A stretch of DNA of 64,000 nt. Source: Oleiagrimonas sp963821885 (GTDB lineage: Bacteria; Pseudomonadota; Gammaproteobacteria; Xanthomonadales; Rhodanobacteraceae). The stretch lies in assembly GCA_963821885.1 (NCBI GenBank), contig CAWGFN010000001.1, forward strand, positions 62,001 to 126,000, written 5' to 3'. Both the position numbers and the translations under genes were made by a program. Shown here piece by piece: positions 1 through 8,092 of the stretch (positions are counted from its first letter, which is position 1; the number at the start of each line of letters is the position of its first letter). Below the pieces are notes generated by a model. That model ran no database searches and had not been told where the DNA came from. It worked only from the letters and a program-made list of their open reading frames with translations.

Positions 1-491
1 TGAACGTATTCCTCGGCGCCGCCATAACGCTTGATGGCCTTGTACAGGCCGGGCAGGCGGCCGCCGAAGACGATCCCGCGCAGCTTCAGGTCGGTGCACA
101 GTTTCTTGCGCGCGGCATACAGGCGCTGGCCGATGCGCATGCCGCGCATGTCCGGGTGCACCACCACTTCCATGCCGTACAGCCAGTCGCCCTTCGGATC
201 GTGGCGCGAGGCGAAGCCGCCGCCGGTGATCTCGCTCCAGCTGTGCGGCGCCATGGCGGTGGCTTCATCGATCAGGAAGGTGGCGCAGAAGCCGACGAGG
301 CGGTCGTCGTACTCGGCCACGAACTGGCCTTCGGGGAAATGCGCCTGCTGGCCGCGCAGCATCTCCCGCGAGTGGCCCCAGTCCTTGCCGTAGACGAGGT
401 CGGTCAGTTCGACCAGCTGGGGTACGTCATCAAGGCGCGCCTGGCGAACCACGAGGCGTTTCCTGTTGCCGCTCTTTGCTTTGCTCATCAT
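1..491 (-). CDS. GNAT/carbon-nitrogen hydrolase fusion protein, N-terminal part (cut by window edge)
   Basis: Reading leftward from ATG codons at 491 or 488, the frame stays open to the window edge. It encodes an acetyltransferase (GNAT) domain with FPEGQFVAEYD near residue 50, an acetyl-CoA-binding stretch MRGMRIGQRLY, and then GIVFGGRLPG. This pattern is typical of the N-terminal GNAT half of bifunctional GNAT/nitrilase-superfamily proteins (YhcX-like), whose hydrolase domain would lie outside the window. The substrate is unknown. No clear Shine-Dalgarno sequence separates the two adjacent ATGs. The fusion assignment rests on resemblance of the GNAT part only. Confidence 0.78.
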   Translation of the reverse strand, partial: MMSKAKSGNRKRLVVRQARLDDVPQLVELTDLVYGKDWGHSREMLRGQQAHFPEGQFVAEYDDRLVGFCATFLIDEATAMAPHSWSEITGGGFASRHDPKGDWLYGMEVVVHPDMRGMRIGQRLYAARKKLCTDLKLRGIVFGGRLPGLYKAIKRYGGAEEYV

Positions 492-644
492 TTGATTATG
501 CCGCAGGCAAGCTGAAGGTCGCGGGTCGTCGCGCGTTCCGAAGGCTTGACAGCCCGCGGGCACGGCGCATGGCCCGGTGGTGACCGGGACGTGTATCGTC
601 GCCCTGTGGCATGGCATTCCATGCCGGACATCGAGGAGACGGTC

Positions 645-1124
645 ATGAGTGTACGCAAGCTTGGCGTGCTGGTTGTCGCAGCCATCGTGGTCGCGATGCT
701 GTTTCTGGGCGGCCCGGCAACGGCGGCGCCGCAAGCGCACGCGGCGCGGGAGATCCGCCAGGTGCTGGAGGCACAGCAGGCGGCGTGGAATCGCGGCGAC
801 ATCGTCGCCTTCATGCACGGCTATCGCGACTCACCGCGGACCACCTTCGTCGGCACCTCCGTGCGCAAGGGCTACCGGACGATCCTGGACAGCTATCGTC
901 AGCATTACACCGGCCGGGCGCAGATGGGCCAACTGAGCTTCTCGCAACTGGAGGTGCGCCTGCTGCCCTGTGCCCAGGGTCCGGCACGCTACGCGATCGT
1001 CACCGGCCATTTTCACCTCGAGCGCAGTTCGCGCGGCGCGGCCAAGGCCGACGATGGCGTGTTCTCGCTGGTCTGGGAGCACACCGGGCAGGGCTGGAAG
1101 ATCATCCTGGACCACAGCAGCTGA
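645..1124 (+). CDS. Secreted SnoaL/DUF4440-like protein
   Basis: A 159-residue protein with an N-terminal signal peptide (hydrophobic VLVVAAIVVAMLFL, likely cleavage after ATAA). The mature part begins with a helix (REIRQVLEAQQAAWNRGD) followed by a beta-rich region ending in WEHTGQGWKIILDHSS, the usual signature of NTF2/SnoaL-like DUF4440 domains. These form small cone-shaped pockets that can be enzymes or binding proteins; the ligand here is unknown. The start at 645 is chosen because it begins exactly at the signal peptide and follows a purine-rich GAGGAGACGG stretch. An upstream in-frame extension to 546 is unlikely. Confidence 0.75.
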   Translation: MSVRKLGVLVVAAIVVAMLFLGGPATAAPQAHAAREIRQVLEAQQAAWNRGDIVAFMHGYRDSPRTTFVGTSVRKGYRTILDSYRQHYTGRAQMGQLSFSQLEVRLLPCAQGPARYAIVTGHFHLERSSRGAAKADDGVFSLVWEHTGQGWKIILDHSS

Positions 1125-1258
1125 GGCGCAATCTGGCGCAAAGCCAGGACAGACGGGGCCCATCGGGTCGCGGGCAGGCCTTGGGGCGAGGCCGCTTTGG
1201 CACGGCCTGTGCTTGAAAAACCGTGAGCGTGTTCTCGTTTTCGGAAAAAGGACCCGTC

Positions 1259-1540
1259 ATGGAAACGAACAGTGTCCATCGCTTGATGCCCCAGGCCCCG
1301 CTGTCGCGGGCCAGCCGGTTCATGGACAGAATGTCGGCCCGCAAGGGCGCCCTGGACCAGGAAACGGCCGTGGAAACGGCTTCCGGAGCCGTTTCCGCGC
1401 AGCTTCCGGAGGCCTCACCGGCACCTGAAACCCTGTCGGCGGCCCAGGCCGCCTCGGTTGCCGAGGCATCCAACGACAGCCCGTCCGAGCCCAGCTTCCT
1501 GGATCGGTACATGCGGGCGTTTGCCGCTGCGCGTCAGTAA
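1259..1540 (+). CDS. Small Ala/Ser/Pro-rich hypothetical protein
   Basis: A 93-residue protein with no family I recognise. It starts at ATG 1259 behind a good ribosome site (AAAAAGGA, 1245-1252). The middle is low in complexity (Ala, Ser, Pro, Glu) and probably disordered. The C-terminus, SFLDRYMRAFAAARQ, could form a short amphipathic helix. The coding sequence contains a perfect 10-bp inverted repeat (1372-1396). A start at 1223 in the same frame is possible but lacks a ribosome site. It could be a small regulatory or structural protein; no function is assigned. Confidence 0.5.
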   Translation: METNSVHRLMPQAPLSRASRFMDRMSARKGALDQETAVETASGAVSAQLPEASPAPETLSAAQAASVAEASNDSPSEPSFLDRYMRAFAAARQ

Positions 1541-1636
1541 CGGACCGTCCGGGACACGCTGTCGCGACGCCCTCCCGGCCGACAGGCGCCCCCGACAATG
1601 CTAACTTCGGCAGGTCTTTTCCCGTCTGGAGTGGTC

Positions 1637-3592
1637 ATGTCCGTTCGTTTGCGATTCCCTCGGTTCCGGCGACACGGCATCGTGCCGGCCTGGATCCTGG
1701 CCGGCCTGTGCATCGTCCTGGCGGCGCCCGCCCTGGCGGTGGGCCTTTCACGCCAGCCACAGGTGCCGCCCGCGCGCGACGTGCCGTATCCGGGGCGGAT
1801 CCAGCTGCAGGTGGACGCGTCCGACACCCGGCAGGGCATCTTCCGGGTGCACGAGGTGATCCCGGTCGCCCCCGGGCCGCTGACCCTGCTGTATCCGGCC
1901 TGGATCCCGGGGGACCACTCGCCGAGCGGACCGGTCGACATGCTGGCCGGCCTGCAGGTAAGCGCCGGCGGCAAGCCGCTGGCCTGGACGCGCGATCCCT
2001 ATGATGTCTATGCCTTCCACCTGGACATTCCCGCGGGGGTGACCCGCATCGACGCGAGCTTCCAGTATCTGTCCCCGCGGCGCGGCGGCTTCGAGATGAC
2101 CGACCGCATGCTGATGCTGGAGTGGAACAAGATGGCGCTGTATCCGGCCGGTCACTACACGCGCGACATCACCTTCGTGCCGAGCATGACGTTGCCGTCG
2201 GGATGGCAATTCGGCAGCGCGCTGCGCTCCGAGCATGACGCCGGCGACACCACCACCTTCGCCGCCGTGACCTTCAACGAGCTGGTCGACTCGCCGGTCT
2301 ACGCCGGCCGCTATTTCCGCCGCGTCGACCTGGCGCCGGGCGCCGCGGTGCCGGTGCACCTGGACATCGTGGCCGACGAGCGCAAGTTCCTGCAGATCAC
2401 GCCGGCACAGCTGGCCGAGCATCGCGCGCTGGTCACCCAGGCCAATCGCCTGTTCGGCTCGCATCACTACGCTCACTACGATTTCCTGCTGTCGCTGTCC
2501 GATCACCTGGCCGGCAATGGCCTGGAGCATCACCAGTCCAGCGAGAACGGCGTGGGCGCGGACTACTTCACGGGCTGGCAGGGCAATGCGCCCGGTCGCG
2601 ACCTGCTGGCGCACGAATACACGCACTCATGGAACGGCAAGTTCCGCCGAGCGGCCGATCTGTGGACGCCCGACTTCAACACGCCCAAGGGCGACACGCT
2701 GTTGTGGGTCTACGAGGGCCAGACCCAGTACTGGGGCTTCGTGCTGACCGCGCGTTCCGGTCTGTGGTCGCCGCAGCAGTTCCGCGACGCGCTGGCCATG
2801 GTGGCGGCCAATTACGATGTCAACCGGCCCGGCTTCGACTGGCGCAGCATCGAGGACACCACCAACGACCCGACCGCGGCGCATCGCTCGGCCCTGCCGT
2901 ATCGCAGCTGGCAGATGAGCGAGGAGTACTACAGCGCCGGACAGATGGTCTGGCTGGCCGTCGACGCCAAGCTTCGCGAGCTGACCCACGGGCGCAAGTC
3001 GTTGGACGACTTCGCGCAGGCCTTCTTCGGCGTCGACAACGGCAGCCATGTGACCCATACGTACACCTTCGACGACGTGGTGGCGGCGCTGGACGGCGTG
3101 GCCGGGTATGACTGGGCGGACTTCCTGAAGGCGCGCATCGATACGCGCCGGCCGCCCCTTTTGCAGGGGCTGGAAGCGGCCGGCTGGAAGCTGGTCTATA
3201 CCGACACGCGCAGCCCGTACGAACGGCAGTACGACGAAGGGCAGCAGCCTTCGCGGCATCGCTACAACTTCGCCTGGTCGATCGGCCTGACCCTCAACAA
3301 GGACGGCTCGATCAACGACGTGCGTTGGGGCGGGCCGGCGTTCCGCGCCGGGGTCAGTACCGGTGCCACGCTGGTGGCCGTGAACGGGCGCGACTATGCG
3401 TATGACGTACTTGCCGATGCGATCCGCGCAGCCCACGACAGCAAGGCGCCGATCCGTCTCACGCTCAAGTACCAGGGCAGCGTGCGCAGCGTGGACGTGG
3501 ACTATCACGATGGCCTGCGCTACCCGCATCTGGAGCGCATCAAGGGCCGCCCGGACTATCTCGACGCGATCATCGCGCCGCGCAGCCACTAG
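1637..3592 (+). CDS. M61 family metallopeptidase with PDZ domain (glycyl aminopeptidase-like)
   Basis: A 651-residue exported peptidase. A signal peptide (PAWILAGLCIVLAAPALA) occupies roughly residues 17-35. The M61 N-terminal beta domain follows, then the zinc site HEYTHSWNGK with His326 and His330 as ligands and Glu327 as catalytic residue. A downstream VYEGQTQYWG probably supplies the third ligand Glu. A PDZ-like domain (GGPAFRAGVSTGATLVAVNG) lies near the C-terminus, as is usual in this family. M61 enzymes cleave N-terminal Gly/Ala; the true substrate here is unknown. ATG 1637 is preceded by TCTGGAG and begins the signal peptide, so the upstream extension to 1598 is rejected. Confidence 0.93.
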   Translation: MSVRLRFPRFRRHGIVPAWILAGLCIVLAAPALAVGLSRQPQVPPARDVPYPGRIQLQVDASDTRQGIFRVHEVIPVAPGPLTLLYPAWIPGDHSPSGPVDMLAGLQVSAGGKPLAWTRDPYDVYAFHLDIPAGVTRIDASFQYLSPRRGGFEMTDRMLMLEWNKMALYPAGHYTRDITFVPSMTLPSGWQFGSALRSEHDAGDTTTFAAVTFNELVDSPVYAGRYFRRVDLAPGAAVPVHLDIVADERKFLQITPAQLAEHRALVTQANRLFGSHHYAHYDFLLSLSDHLAGNGLEHHQSSENGVGADYFTGWQGNAPGRDLLAHEYTHSWNGKFRRAADLWTPDFNTPKGDTLLWVYEGQTQYWGFVLTARSGLWSPQQFRDALAMVAANYDVNRPGFDWRSIEDTTNDPTAAHRSALPYRSWQMSEEYYSAGQMVWLAVDAKLRELTHGRKSLDDFAQAFFGVDNGSHVTHTYTFDDVVAALDGVAGYDWADFLKARIDTRRPPLLQGLEAAGWKLVYTDTRSPYERQYDEGQQPSRHRYNFAWSIGLTLNKDGSINDVRWGGPAFRAGVSTGATLVAVNGRDYAYDVLADAIRAAHDSKAPIRLTLKYQGSVRSVDVDYHDGLRYPHLERIKGRPDYLDAIIAPRSH

Positions 3593-3615
3593 CCCACGCG
3601 GCGCGCCCGTCGCCG

Positions 3616-4176
3616 TCAGTCGGCGGCGGGCGGTTGCGTGCCCATACGCCGGCGCGCGGCGGCCACGGTGTTGTCGAGAAAGCCGCCGTAGTAATCCTCC
3701 GGGCCGAGCCCGACCAGCGGTGGCGCGCCGGGCGTGCCGTCCGGCATGAAGACGATGATGGTGGGCGCGAAGTCGACCTTCAGCGATGCGGCGAAGGCGC
3801 GCCCGCTGGTCGCCCGTCCGCGGAAATCGATCAGTCGCGCGGAGCTGGTGATGTCCAGGCGCCGGATGAGCAACGGGCCGGTCACGTCCGGGTGACGTTG
3901 CATGGGGACCAGGTAATGGTCGATGACGCGATCGCAGTAGCGGCAATCCGGTCGCGTGAACACGATCAGTACCGGGGCGCCTCGGGTCCGCGCCAGTCGT
4001 CCATCGTGGGCAAGGTCGCGGGCCGGTGCTATCGGAGCGCTGGCGGCCGCGGCCGTCGCCGGGAAGGCGGCAGCAAGCAACAGGATCAAGCGGCAGGATG
4101 CGAGGGGGCATCGATCAGGCTCTTGGCGAGGCGCAGGGATATCCACAAGGCGCCCATCGGCGCTGACGGACATCAT
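3616..4176 (-). CDS. Exported thioredoxin-fold protein (CRYC motif)
   Basis: About 186 residues, with a hydrophobic LILLLAAAFPATAAAA signal segment and then a thioredoxin-like domain: VLIVFTRPDCRYCDRV carries the redox CxxC, and FAPTIIVFMPDG contains the cis-Pro region. It resembles periplasmic SoxW/thioredoxin-related proteins that reduce disulfides or bind thiols. The start is uncertain: ATG codons at 4176 and 4173 give a long, charged n-region, and a GTG further in (LVDIPAP) would shorten it. The gene lies 35 bp downstream of the spermidine-synthase-like gene, and a dyad sits between them. It converges with the M61 gene, 23 bp apart. Confidence 0.7.
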   Translation of the reverse strand: MMSVSADGRLVDIPAPRQEPDRCPLASCRLILLLAAAFPATAAAASAPIAPARDLAHDGRLARTRGAPVLIVFTRPDCRYCDRVIDHYLVPMQRHPDVTGPLLIRRLDITSSARLIDFRGRATSGRAFAASLKVDFAPTIIVFMPDGTPGAPPLVGLGPEDYYGGFLDNTVAAARRRMGTQPPAAD

Positions 4177-4180
4177 GCCC

Positions 4181-4202
4181 CATATGCCCCCATGGGTATA
4201 TG
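4181..4202 (-). promoter_or_regulatory. GC-box dyad ahead of the thioredoxin-fold gene
   Basis: CATAT-GCCCCCATGGGT-ATATG is an imperfect inverted repeat ending 4 bases before the ATG at 4176. Its core (AT, run of C, ATGGG, TAT) resembles operators of the CsoR/FrmR/CstR family of metal, aldehyde or persulfide repressors. The resemblance is by eye only, and no such regulator is encoded nearby in the window. Confidence 0.35.
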
Positions 4203-4211
4203 TGTCGCGCT

Positions 4212-4931
4212 TCAGCCGCTGCGCCGAGCCAGGTACACGGTCTGCGTGAACGGATGGTCCTGCAGCGGGTTGTCGAAGGTGACCGGTTCGCCCCGGGCCT
4301 CGCCGAAGACGGTCTCCAGGCGCTTGGTGAACTCCGGATCCGGGCGTTCGTTCGACCACAGCCCGAACACGCCGCCGGGCTTGAGGTGGCGGGCCAGGGC
4401 GCGCAGGCCCTCGGGGCGGTAGAAGCTGGTGCTGCGAGTGTCGAGCAGGGCTTCGGGCGAGTGGTCGATATCCAGCAGGATGGCGTCGAAACGGCGGCCC
4501 GGCGCATCCGGGTCGAAGCCGTCGCCGGAGGCGGCCAGGGCGAAGAAGTCGCCCTGCACGATGCGCATGCGCGGATCGGCCATGAGGCCTTCGCCGAGCG
4601 GCAGCAGGCCGGTGCGGTGCCATTCGATGATCGGTTCGAGCATTTCCACCACGGCCAGCGAGGCCACGCGGTCATGATCGAGCACGGCGCGCGCGGTGTA
4701 GCCCAGCCCCAGTCCGCCGACCACGATGTCCAGGTCGTTGCCCTCGAGCGCATCCACGCCCAGGTTGGCCAGGGCCTCTTCGGACACGGTGAACAGGCTG
4801 GACATCAGGAATTCGTCGCCGAGCTTGATCTCGTGGACCTCGCACTTGAAGGTCGGCTCGAAGCGACGTCTGAGGCTGACCGCGCCGATCGGCGTGGGCC
4901 AGTAGTCCAGTTCCTCGAAGAGTGTCTGCAT
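4212..4931 (-). CDS. Spermidine synthase-like SAM-binding protein
   Basis: A 239-residue protein of the polyamine-synthase methyltransferase fold. VVGGLGLGYTARAVL is the nucleotide-binding glycine loop, VVEMLEPIIEWH ends the second strand with an acidic residue, FDAILLDIDHSPE corresponds to the catalytic-loop region, and LKPGGVFGLWSNE is the typical late strand. It is shorter than SpeE (about 280 residues) and lacks its usual N-terminal beta barrel. It is therefore better called spermidine-synthase-like, since it could use another acceptor. Start ATG 4931 fits the family N-terminus. It reads toward the thioredoxin-fold gene on the same strand. Confidence 0.75.
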   Translation of the reverse strand: MQTLFEELDYWPTPIGAVSLRRRFEPTFKCEVHEIKLGDEFLMSSLFTVSEEALANLGVDALEGNDLDIVVGGLGLGYTARAVLDHDRVASLAVVEMLEPIIEWHRTGLLPLGEGLMADPRMRIVQGDFFALAASGDGFDPDAPGRRFDAILLDIDHSPEALLDTRSTSFYRPEGLRALARHLKPGGVFGLWSNERPDPEFTKRLETVFGEARGEPVTFDNPLQDHPFTQTVYLARRSG

Positions 4932-4992
4932 GACCAGGTGTGCTCCGTGGGGCGCATGCGTCGAGCATGGACGGGGCCCGGTAGCCTACGCG

Positions 4993-5024
4993 AAACGGCC
5001 GGGCAGCGCATGCATGCCCGGCCG
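4993..5024 (-). terminator. Hairpin terminator after the porin gene
   Basis: A perfect 10-bp stem (CGGCCGGGCA, 4996-5005, against TGCCCGGCCG, 5015-5024) with a 9-base loop. On the minus strand it is followed by TTT. It lies 18 bases downstream of the porin stop codon and would insulate it from the next minus-strand gene. The short U tract makes strength uncertain. Confidence 0.6.
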
Positions 5025-5041
5025 CTTCATGCGTCATCGAT

Positions 5042-6244
5042 TCAGAGCTTGTAATGCAGCGTGAACCAGACGGTGCGGGTGCTGGCGCCGTAGGTGTCGG
5101 CCCGGTAGTCGGCCAGGGCCAGCGATGTATCCAGGTGGCGATTGAATGCATAGGCCGCCGACAGGTCCAGTTCGTTGCCGTAATGCATGCTGTCGTGCGT
5201 GGCGCTGAAACGATGCGCGACCGCCTGGACGTGCAGGCGGTCGGTCTTCCAGCCCATGGCGGCATAGCTGTCGGCCAGGCCGTTGGCCGGCGTGACCAGG
5301 AAGCGGTCCGACCAGCCATTGAAGGCATGCAGGGTGGCCAGGGGCGTTTGCAGTGCACTGACACCGTCGCCCTGCAGCCGCTCGTAACCGAGCTTGCCGT
5401 TCCAGTCGTGCGCACTGAGCGCGAGTTCGCCGTGCAGGTAGCCGCGTGAACCGTTCAGGGTGCCGTCCTTCCAGGCGTGCTGGCGCGCCGCCTCGAGTGA
5501 GTAGTCCAGGTGCCAGCCCGCATGGCGCATGGCATGGCCGTTCCAGCGCAGGCCCAGATCGCGATGCGATGTCGCCGGCAGGGACCTGTTGCCGATCAGG
5601 TACAGATAACCCACCAGGGTGCCGGCCGGCAGTGTCCAGGACGCGTTCAGCAGGTGGCTGTCCAGGTTCTGCCGCGCCAGCAGCGGATCGGGGTGGTGCG
5701 CGCCGAAAATGCGGTTGACGCGCGTCAGGTAGGCGTAGTCGACATGCACGGCATCGCTCGGCGTCCAGGTGGCCCGGAATGCGTCGAAACTCTGTTCGAG
5801 CTGGCGGAATCCGACGTTGCCGACGAAACGGTCGTTGTCGAGCTTGATGACCTGTCGCCCCAGGCGCAGGTCCAGGGTGTCCAGGCCCTGATAGCGGACG
5901 AAGGCCTGGTCCAGTTCGGTATCGCCGGGATCGGCGACCACGGGGTAGTCGGTGCGCCCGTTGCGCGTGCTGTTGTAGCGATCGTTGCCGACCGCGCGGT
6001 TGTCCTGCATCGACACCAGCGCACTCCAGCCGCCGGACCCGGCGAACAGGTAGCCCAGGCGTGTGCGAAGGGTGGAGGCCAGTGCATCGTGCCGGAAGCC
6101 GTCCTGGTTGACCTGCTCGATGCGGTAGCGCAGGTCCAGCTGGGGCCCGGGTGTTGCCGACTGCGCCCGGGCGGCAGTGATGGCTCCGGTCGCCAGAAGG
6201 GTGGTGAGAACAGCGCGCGGCGTGAAACGGACCAGGCGTTTCAT
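5042..6244 (-). CDS. Outer-membrane porin of the alginate-export (Alginate_exp) type
   Basis: A 400-residue protein with a Sec signal (ending ITAARAQS) followed by alternating beta strands throughout. It ends in an aromatic strand (RTVWFTLHYKL) typical of barrel insertion. The segment RYQGLDTLDLRLGRQVIKLDNDRFVG is characteristic of alginate-export-type barrels (PF13372), a label used for many generic proteobacterial porins, so alginate is not implied. ATG 6244 begins the signal peptide; the longer frame to 6499 overlaps nirK and is rejected. The gene lies 109 bp downstream of nirK on the same strand and may be co-transcribed. A stem (6306-6314 with 6336-6344) in the gap could attenuate read-through. 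Confidence 0.75.
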   Translation of the reverse strand: MKRLVRFTPRAVLTTLLATGAITAARAQSATPGPQLDLRYRIEQVNQDGFRHDALASTLRTRLGYLFAGSGGWSALVSMQDNRAVGNDRYNSTRNGRTDYPVVADPGDTELDQAFVRYQGLDTLDLRLGRQVIKLDNDRFVGNVGFRQLEQSFDAFRATWTPSDAVHVDYAYLTRVNRIFGAHHPDPLLARQNLDSHLLNASWTLPAGTLVGYLYLIGNRSLPATSHRDLGLRWNGHAMRHAGWHLDYSLEAARQHAWKDGTLNGSRGYLHGELALSAHDWNGKLGYERLQGDGVSALQTPLATLHAFNGWSDRFLVTPANGLADSYAAMGWKTDRLHVQAVAHRFSATHDSMHYGNELDLSAAYAFNRHLDTSLALADYRADTYGASTRTVWFTLHYKL

Positions 6245-6353
6245 GATGAATGTCCTTTGCTCGGGGGAAGCGGTCGACCCGGGGCCGCATGGGCCGGGGC
6301 GGAAGGCGAGGGCGACGCCGGGCAGTGACGGCCGCCGCCCTCGCGCAAGCGGG

Positions 6354-7718
6354 TTACTTGCCGGCGCGGAAGATGGCCGGGTTCTTCTTGCCGGTGACCT
6401 CGACCCATCCGGCCAGGCCCTTCTCCAGCCGCGACAGGGCGTGGTCGACCAGGATGTACTTGCCAGGCACCTCGAAGTGCACCTGTGTGACCACGGCACC
6501 GCCCGGCGGGACCGAGATGGTCTGCACGTCGCGCTCGGGCTTGTTGGCGAGCGAGCCCCAGGTCCACGCGTCGTCGAACATCTCGCCGATCAGGTGGAAC
6601 GAGGAGGTCTTGTTGGGACCGCCGACGCCGAAGTAGATGCGGATCGTGTCGCCCACCCTGGCGGTCAGCGGGTGGTCGGTGGTCAGGGCACCGACGGCGC
6701 CGTTGAAGACCATGAAGGTCGGCTGTTCGGCCAGCAGCTTGCCGACGTCGAACTGCAGGTGACCGTGGGTGTTGAAGGGCTGCGTGGTGTAGATCTCGCC
6801 CTGCATCATGTAGTACTCGTGGTCGACCTTCGGCAGGCCGCCGGCCGGCTCGACCAGCACCATGCCGTACATGCCGTTGGCGATATGCTGGGCCACCATC
6901 GGCGTGGCGCAGTGATAGACGAACAGGCCGGGCTTGAGTGCCTTGAAGGTGAAGCTGCGCGTCTGTCCCGGTGGCACCTGCATGATCGAAGCACCGCCAC
7001 CCGGGCCGGTCACGGCATGCATGTCGACCGAATGGTTCATGCGGCTGTTGGCGGCATTGGTCAGGCTGACGGTGATGGTGTCGCCGACGCGTGCACGCAG
7101 CATCGGGCCCGGCACCTTGCCGTTGAAGGTCCAGTAGGTGAATGTCGTGCCATTGGCGAGCTTGCCCAGCACTTCCTCCGTCTTCAGGTTGAAATTCAGG
7201 TGCTTCGGCGCGCGGTCGCCGACAGGCGGCGGCAGGTCGGATGGCGCACGGCTGATGTCGGCCGCCGAGACCTTGCTGGCCGGCGCCGGCTTGCCGACCA
7301 CCAGCAGGCCCTCCATGCCGGCGGCACGATGGCCCGGAATGGCGCAGAAGTAGTCATATCGACCATCCTTGTCGGCCCGGAAGACCACGGTGGTGCTGGC
7401 GTCCTTGCCGACCACGTTGTCGGACAGCACCTTGAAGTCGGGAAGTGCGAAGTTGTGCGTGGAACCGTCGCCATCGATCAGGGTGATCTGCACGATGGCA
7501 CCCGACGCGACCTTGAGTGTCGGGTTCATCTGGCCGTCGATCGAGCCCCCGACGCCCTTGAATGCCATGCCGAAGGGACCGATCGCCGTGCGCAGCGTGT
7601 AGTTCACGGTCGGCGTGTATTCGGCCGGGCTCTTGAGGTTGCTGGTGTCGGCACTCGCCAGCCCGGTCCAGGCCATCGCCAGGACGAACACTGGAATGAG
7701 GAATCCTCGAATGGACAT
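6354..7718 (-). CDS. nirK: Copper nitrite reductase with N-terminal cupredoxin domain
   Basis: A 454-residue periplasmic enzyme reducing nitrite to nitric oxide. The Sec signal is residues 1-23. The N-terminal cupredoxin (about 60-142) has a full blue-copper set: His88, Cys125, His130 and Met135. The NirK core follows with type-1 ligands His229, Cys270, His278 and Met283, type-2 ligands His234, His269 and His426, and the catalytic pair Asp232 and His375. This three-domain order matches Hyphomicrobium-type NirK, where the extra cupredoxin is thought to relay electrons. It stands alone here, with no nor or nos genes nearby. An FNR/Dnr-like palindrome lies 126 bp upstream. Confidence 0.95.
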   Translation of the reverse strand: MSIRGFLIPVFVLAMAWTGLASADTSNLKSPAEYTPTVNYTLRTAIGPFGMAFKGVGGSIDGQMNPTLKVASGAIVQITLIDGDGSTHNFALPDFKVLSDNVVGKDASTTVVFRADKDGRYDYFCAIPGHRAAGMEGLLVVGKPAPASKVSAADISRAPSDLPPPVGDRAPKHLNFNLKTEEVLGKLANGTTFTYWTFNGKVPGPMLRARVGDTITVSLTNAANSRMNHSVDMHAVTGPGGGASIMQVPPGQTRSFTFKALKPGLFVYHCATPMVAQHIANGMYGMVLVEPAGGLPKVDHEYYMMQGEIYTTQPFNTHGHLQFDVGKLLAEQPTFMVFNGAVGALTTDHPLTARVGDTIRIYFGVGGPNKTSSFHLIGEMFDDAWTWGSLANKPERDVQTISVPPGGAVVTQVHFEVPGKYILVDHALSRLEKGLAGWVEVTGKKNPAIFRAGK

Positions 7719-8092
7719 GGTTGCATCTCCTCGGCGAAGTCCGGGCCCTGTCGCCGCAGATGCAGTGAAGACCGTACCCGGTGGTCTTTATCGGTGTTTT
7801 TCATCCTTCGGGGACAACGTTAGTGATGCGCCATGGAGGCTGGCCTGATCTAGGTCAGGCCGACCCCGGATCCGCCGTCGGCCTGCGACATCTTGTCCAT
7901 CCGTCCGGGGCTTCGGGCGGCACCTGGCCTTTTTCTATCCCCCTGTTTTTAAGGTGTTTTGAAGGTGCGCCGGGGTCGTGATGGTGCTAACGTGAGAACC
8001 GGGAGTGGCATGCATGACGCGGTGTCAGCAGCGGCGGGCACCAGGGGCATGCGGTGCCCGTTGGTGAATCGAGCGAACCGGAAGGGCATGAC
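7719..8092. other. Divergent intergenic region between nirK and a hypothetical gene
   Basis: About 370 bases with no supported gene. It holds an FNR/Dnr-like palindrome (7844-7857), T-rich stretches (7929-7960), and GAAGGG (8081-8086), the ribosome site of the rightward gene. No further structure was recognised. Confidence 0.6.
7844..7857 (-). promoter_or_regulatory. FNR/Anr/Dnr-like binding site upstream of nirK
   Basis: CTGATCTAGGTCAG is an inverted repeat with the TGAT-N4-(A/G)TCA arrangement of CRP/FNR-family sites, differing from TTGAT-N4-ATCAA at the outer bases and one inner base. A promoter activated from -41.5 would start near 7809, leaving a leader of about 90 bases before nirK. 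A weak -10-like TAACGT lies at the right distance on the minus strand. Regulation by oxygen or nitric oxide is inferred from nirK biology. Confidence 0.45.
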
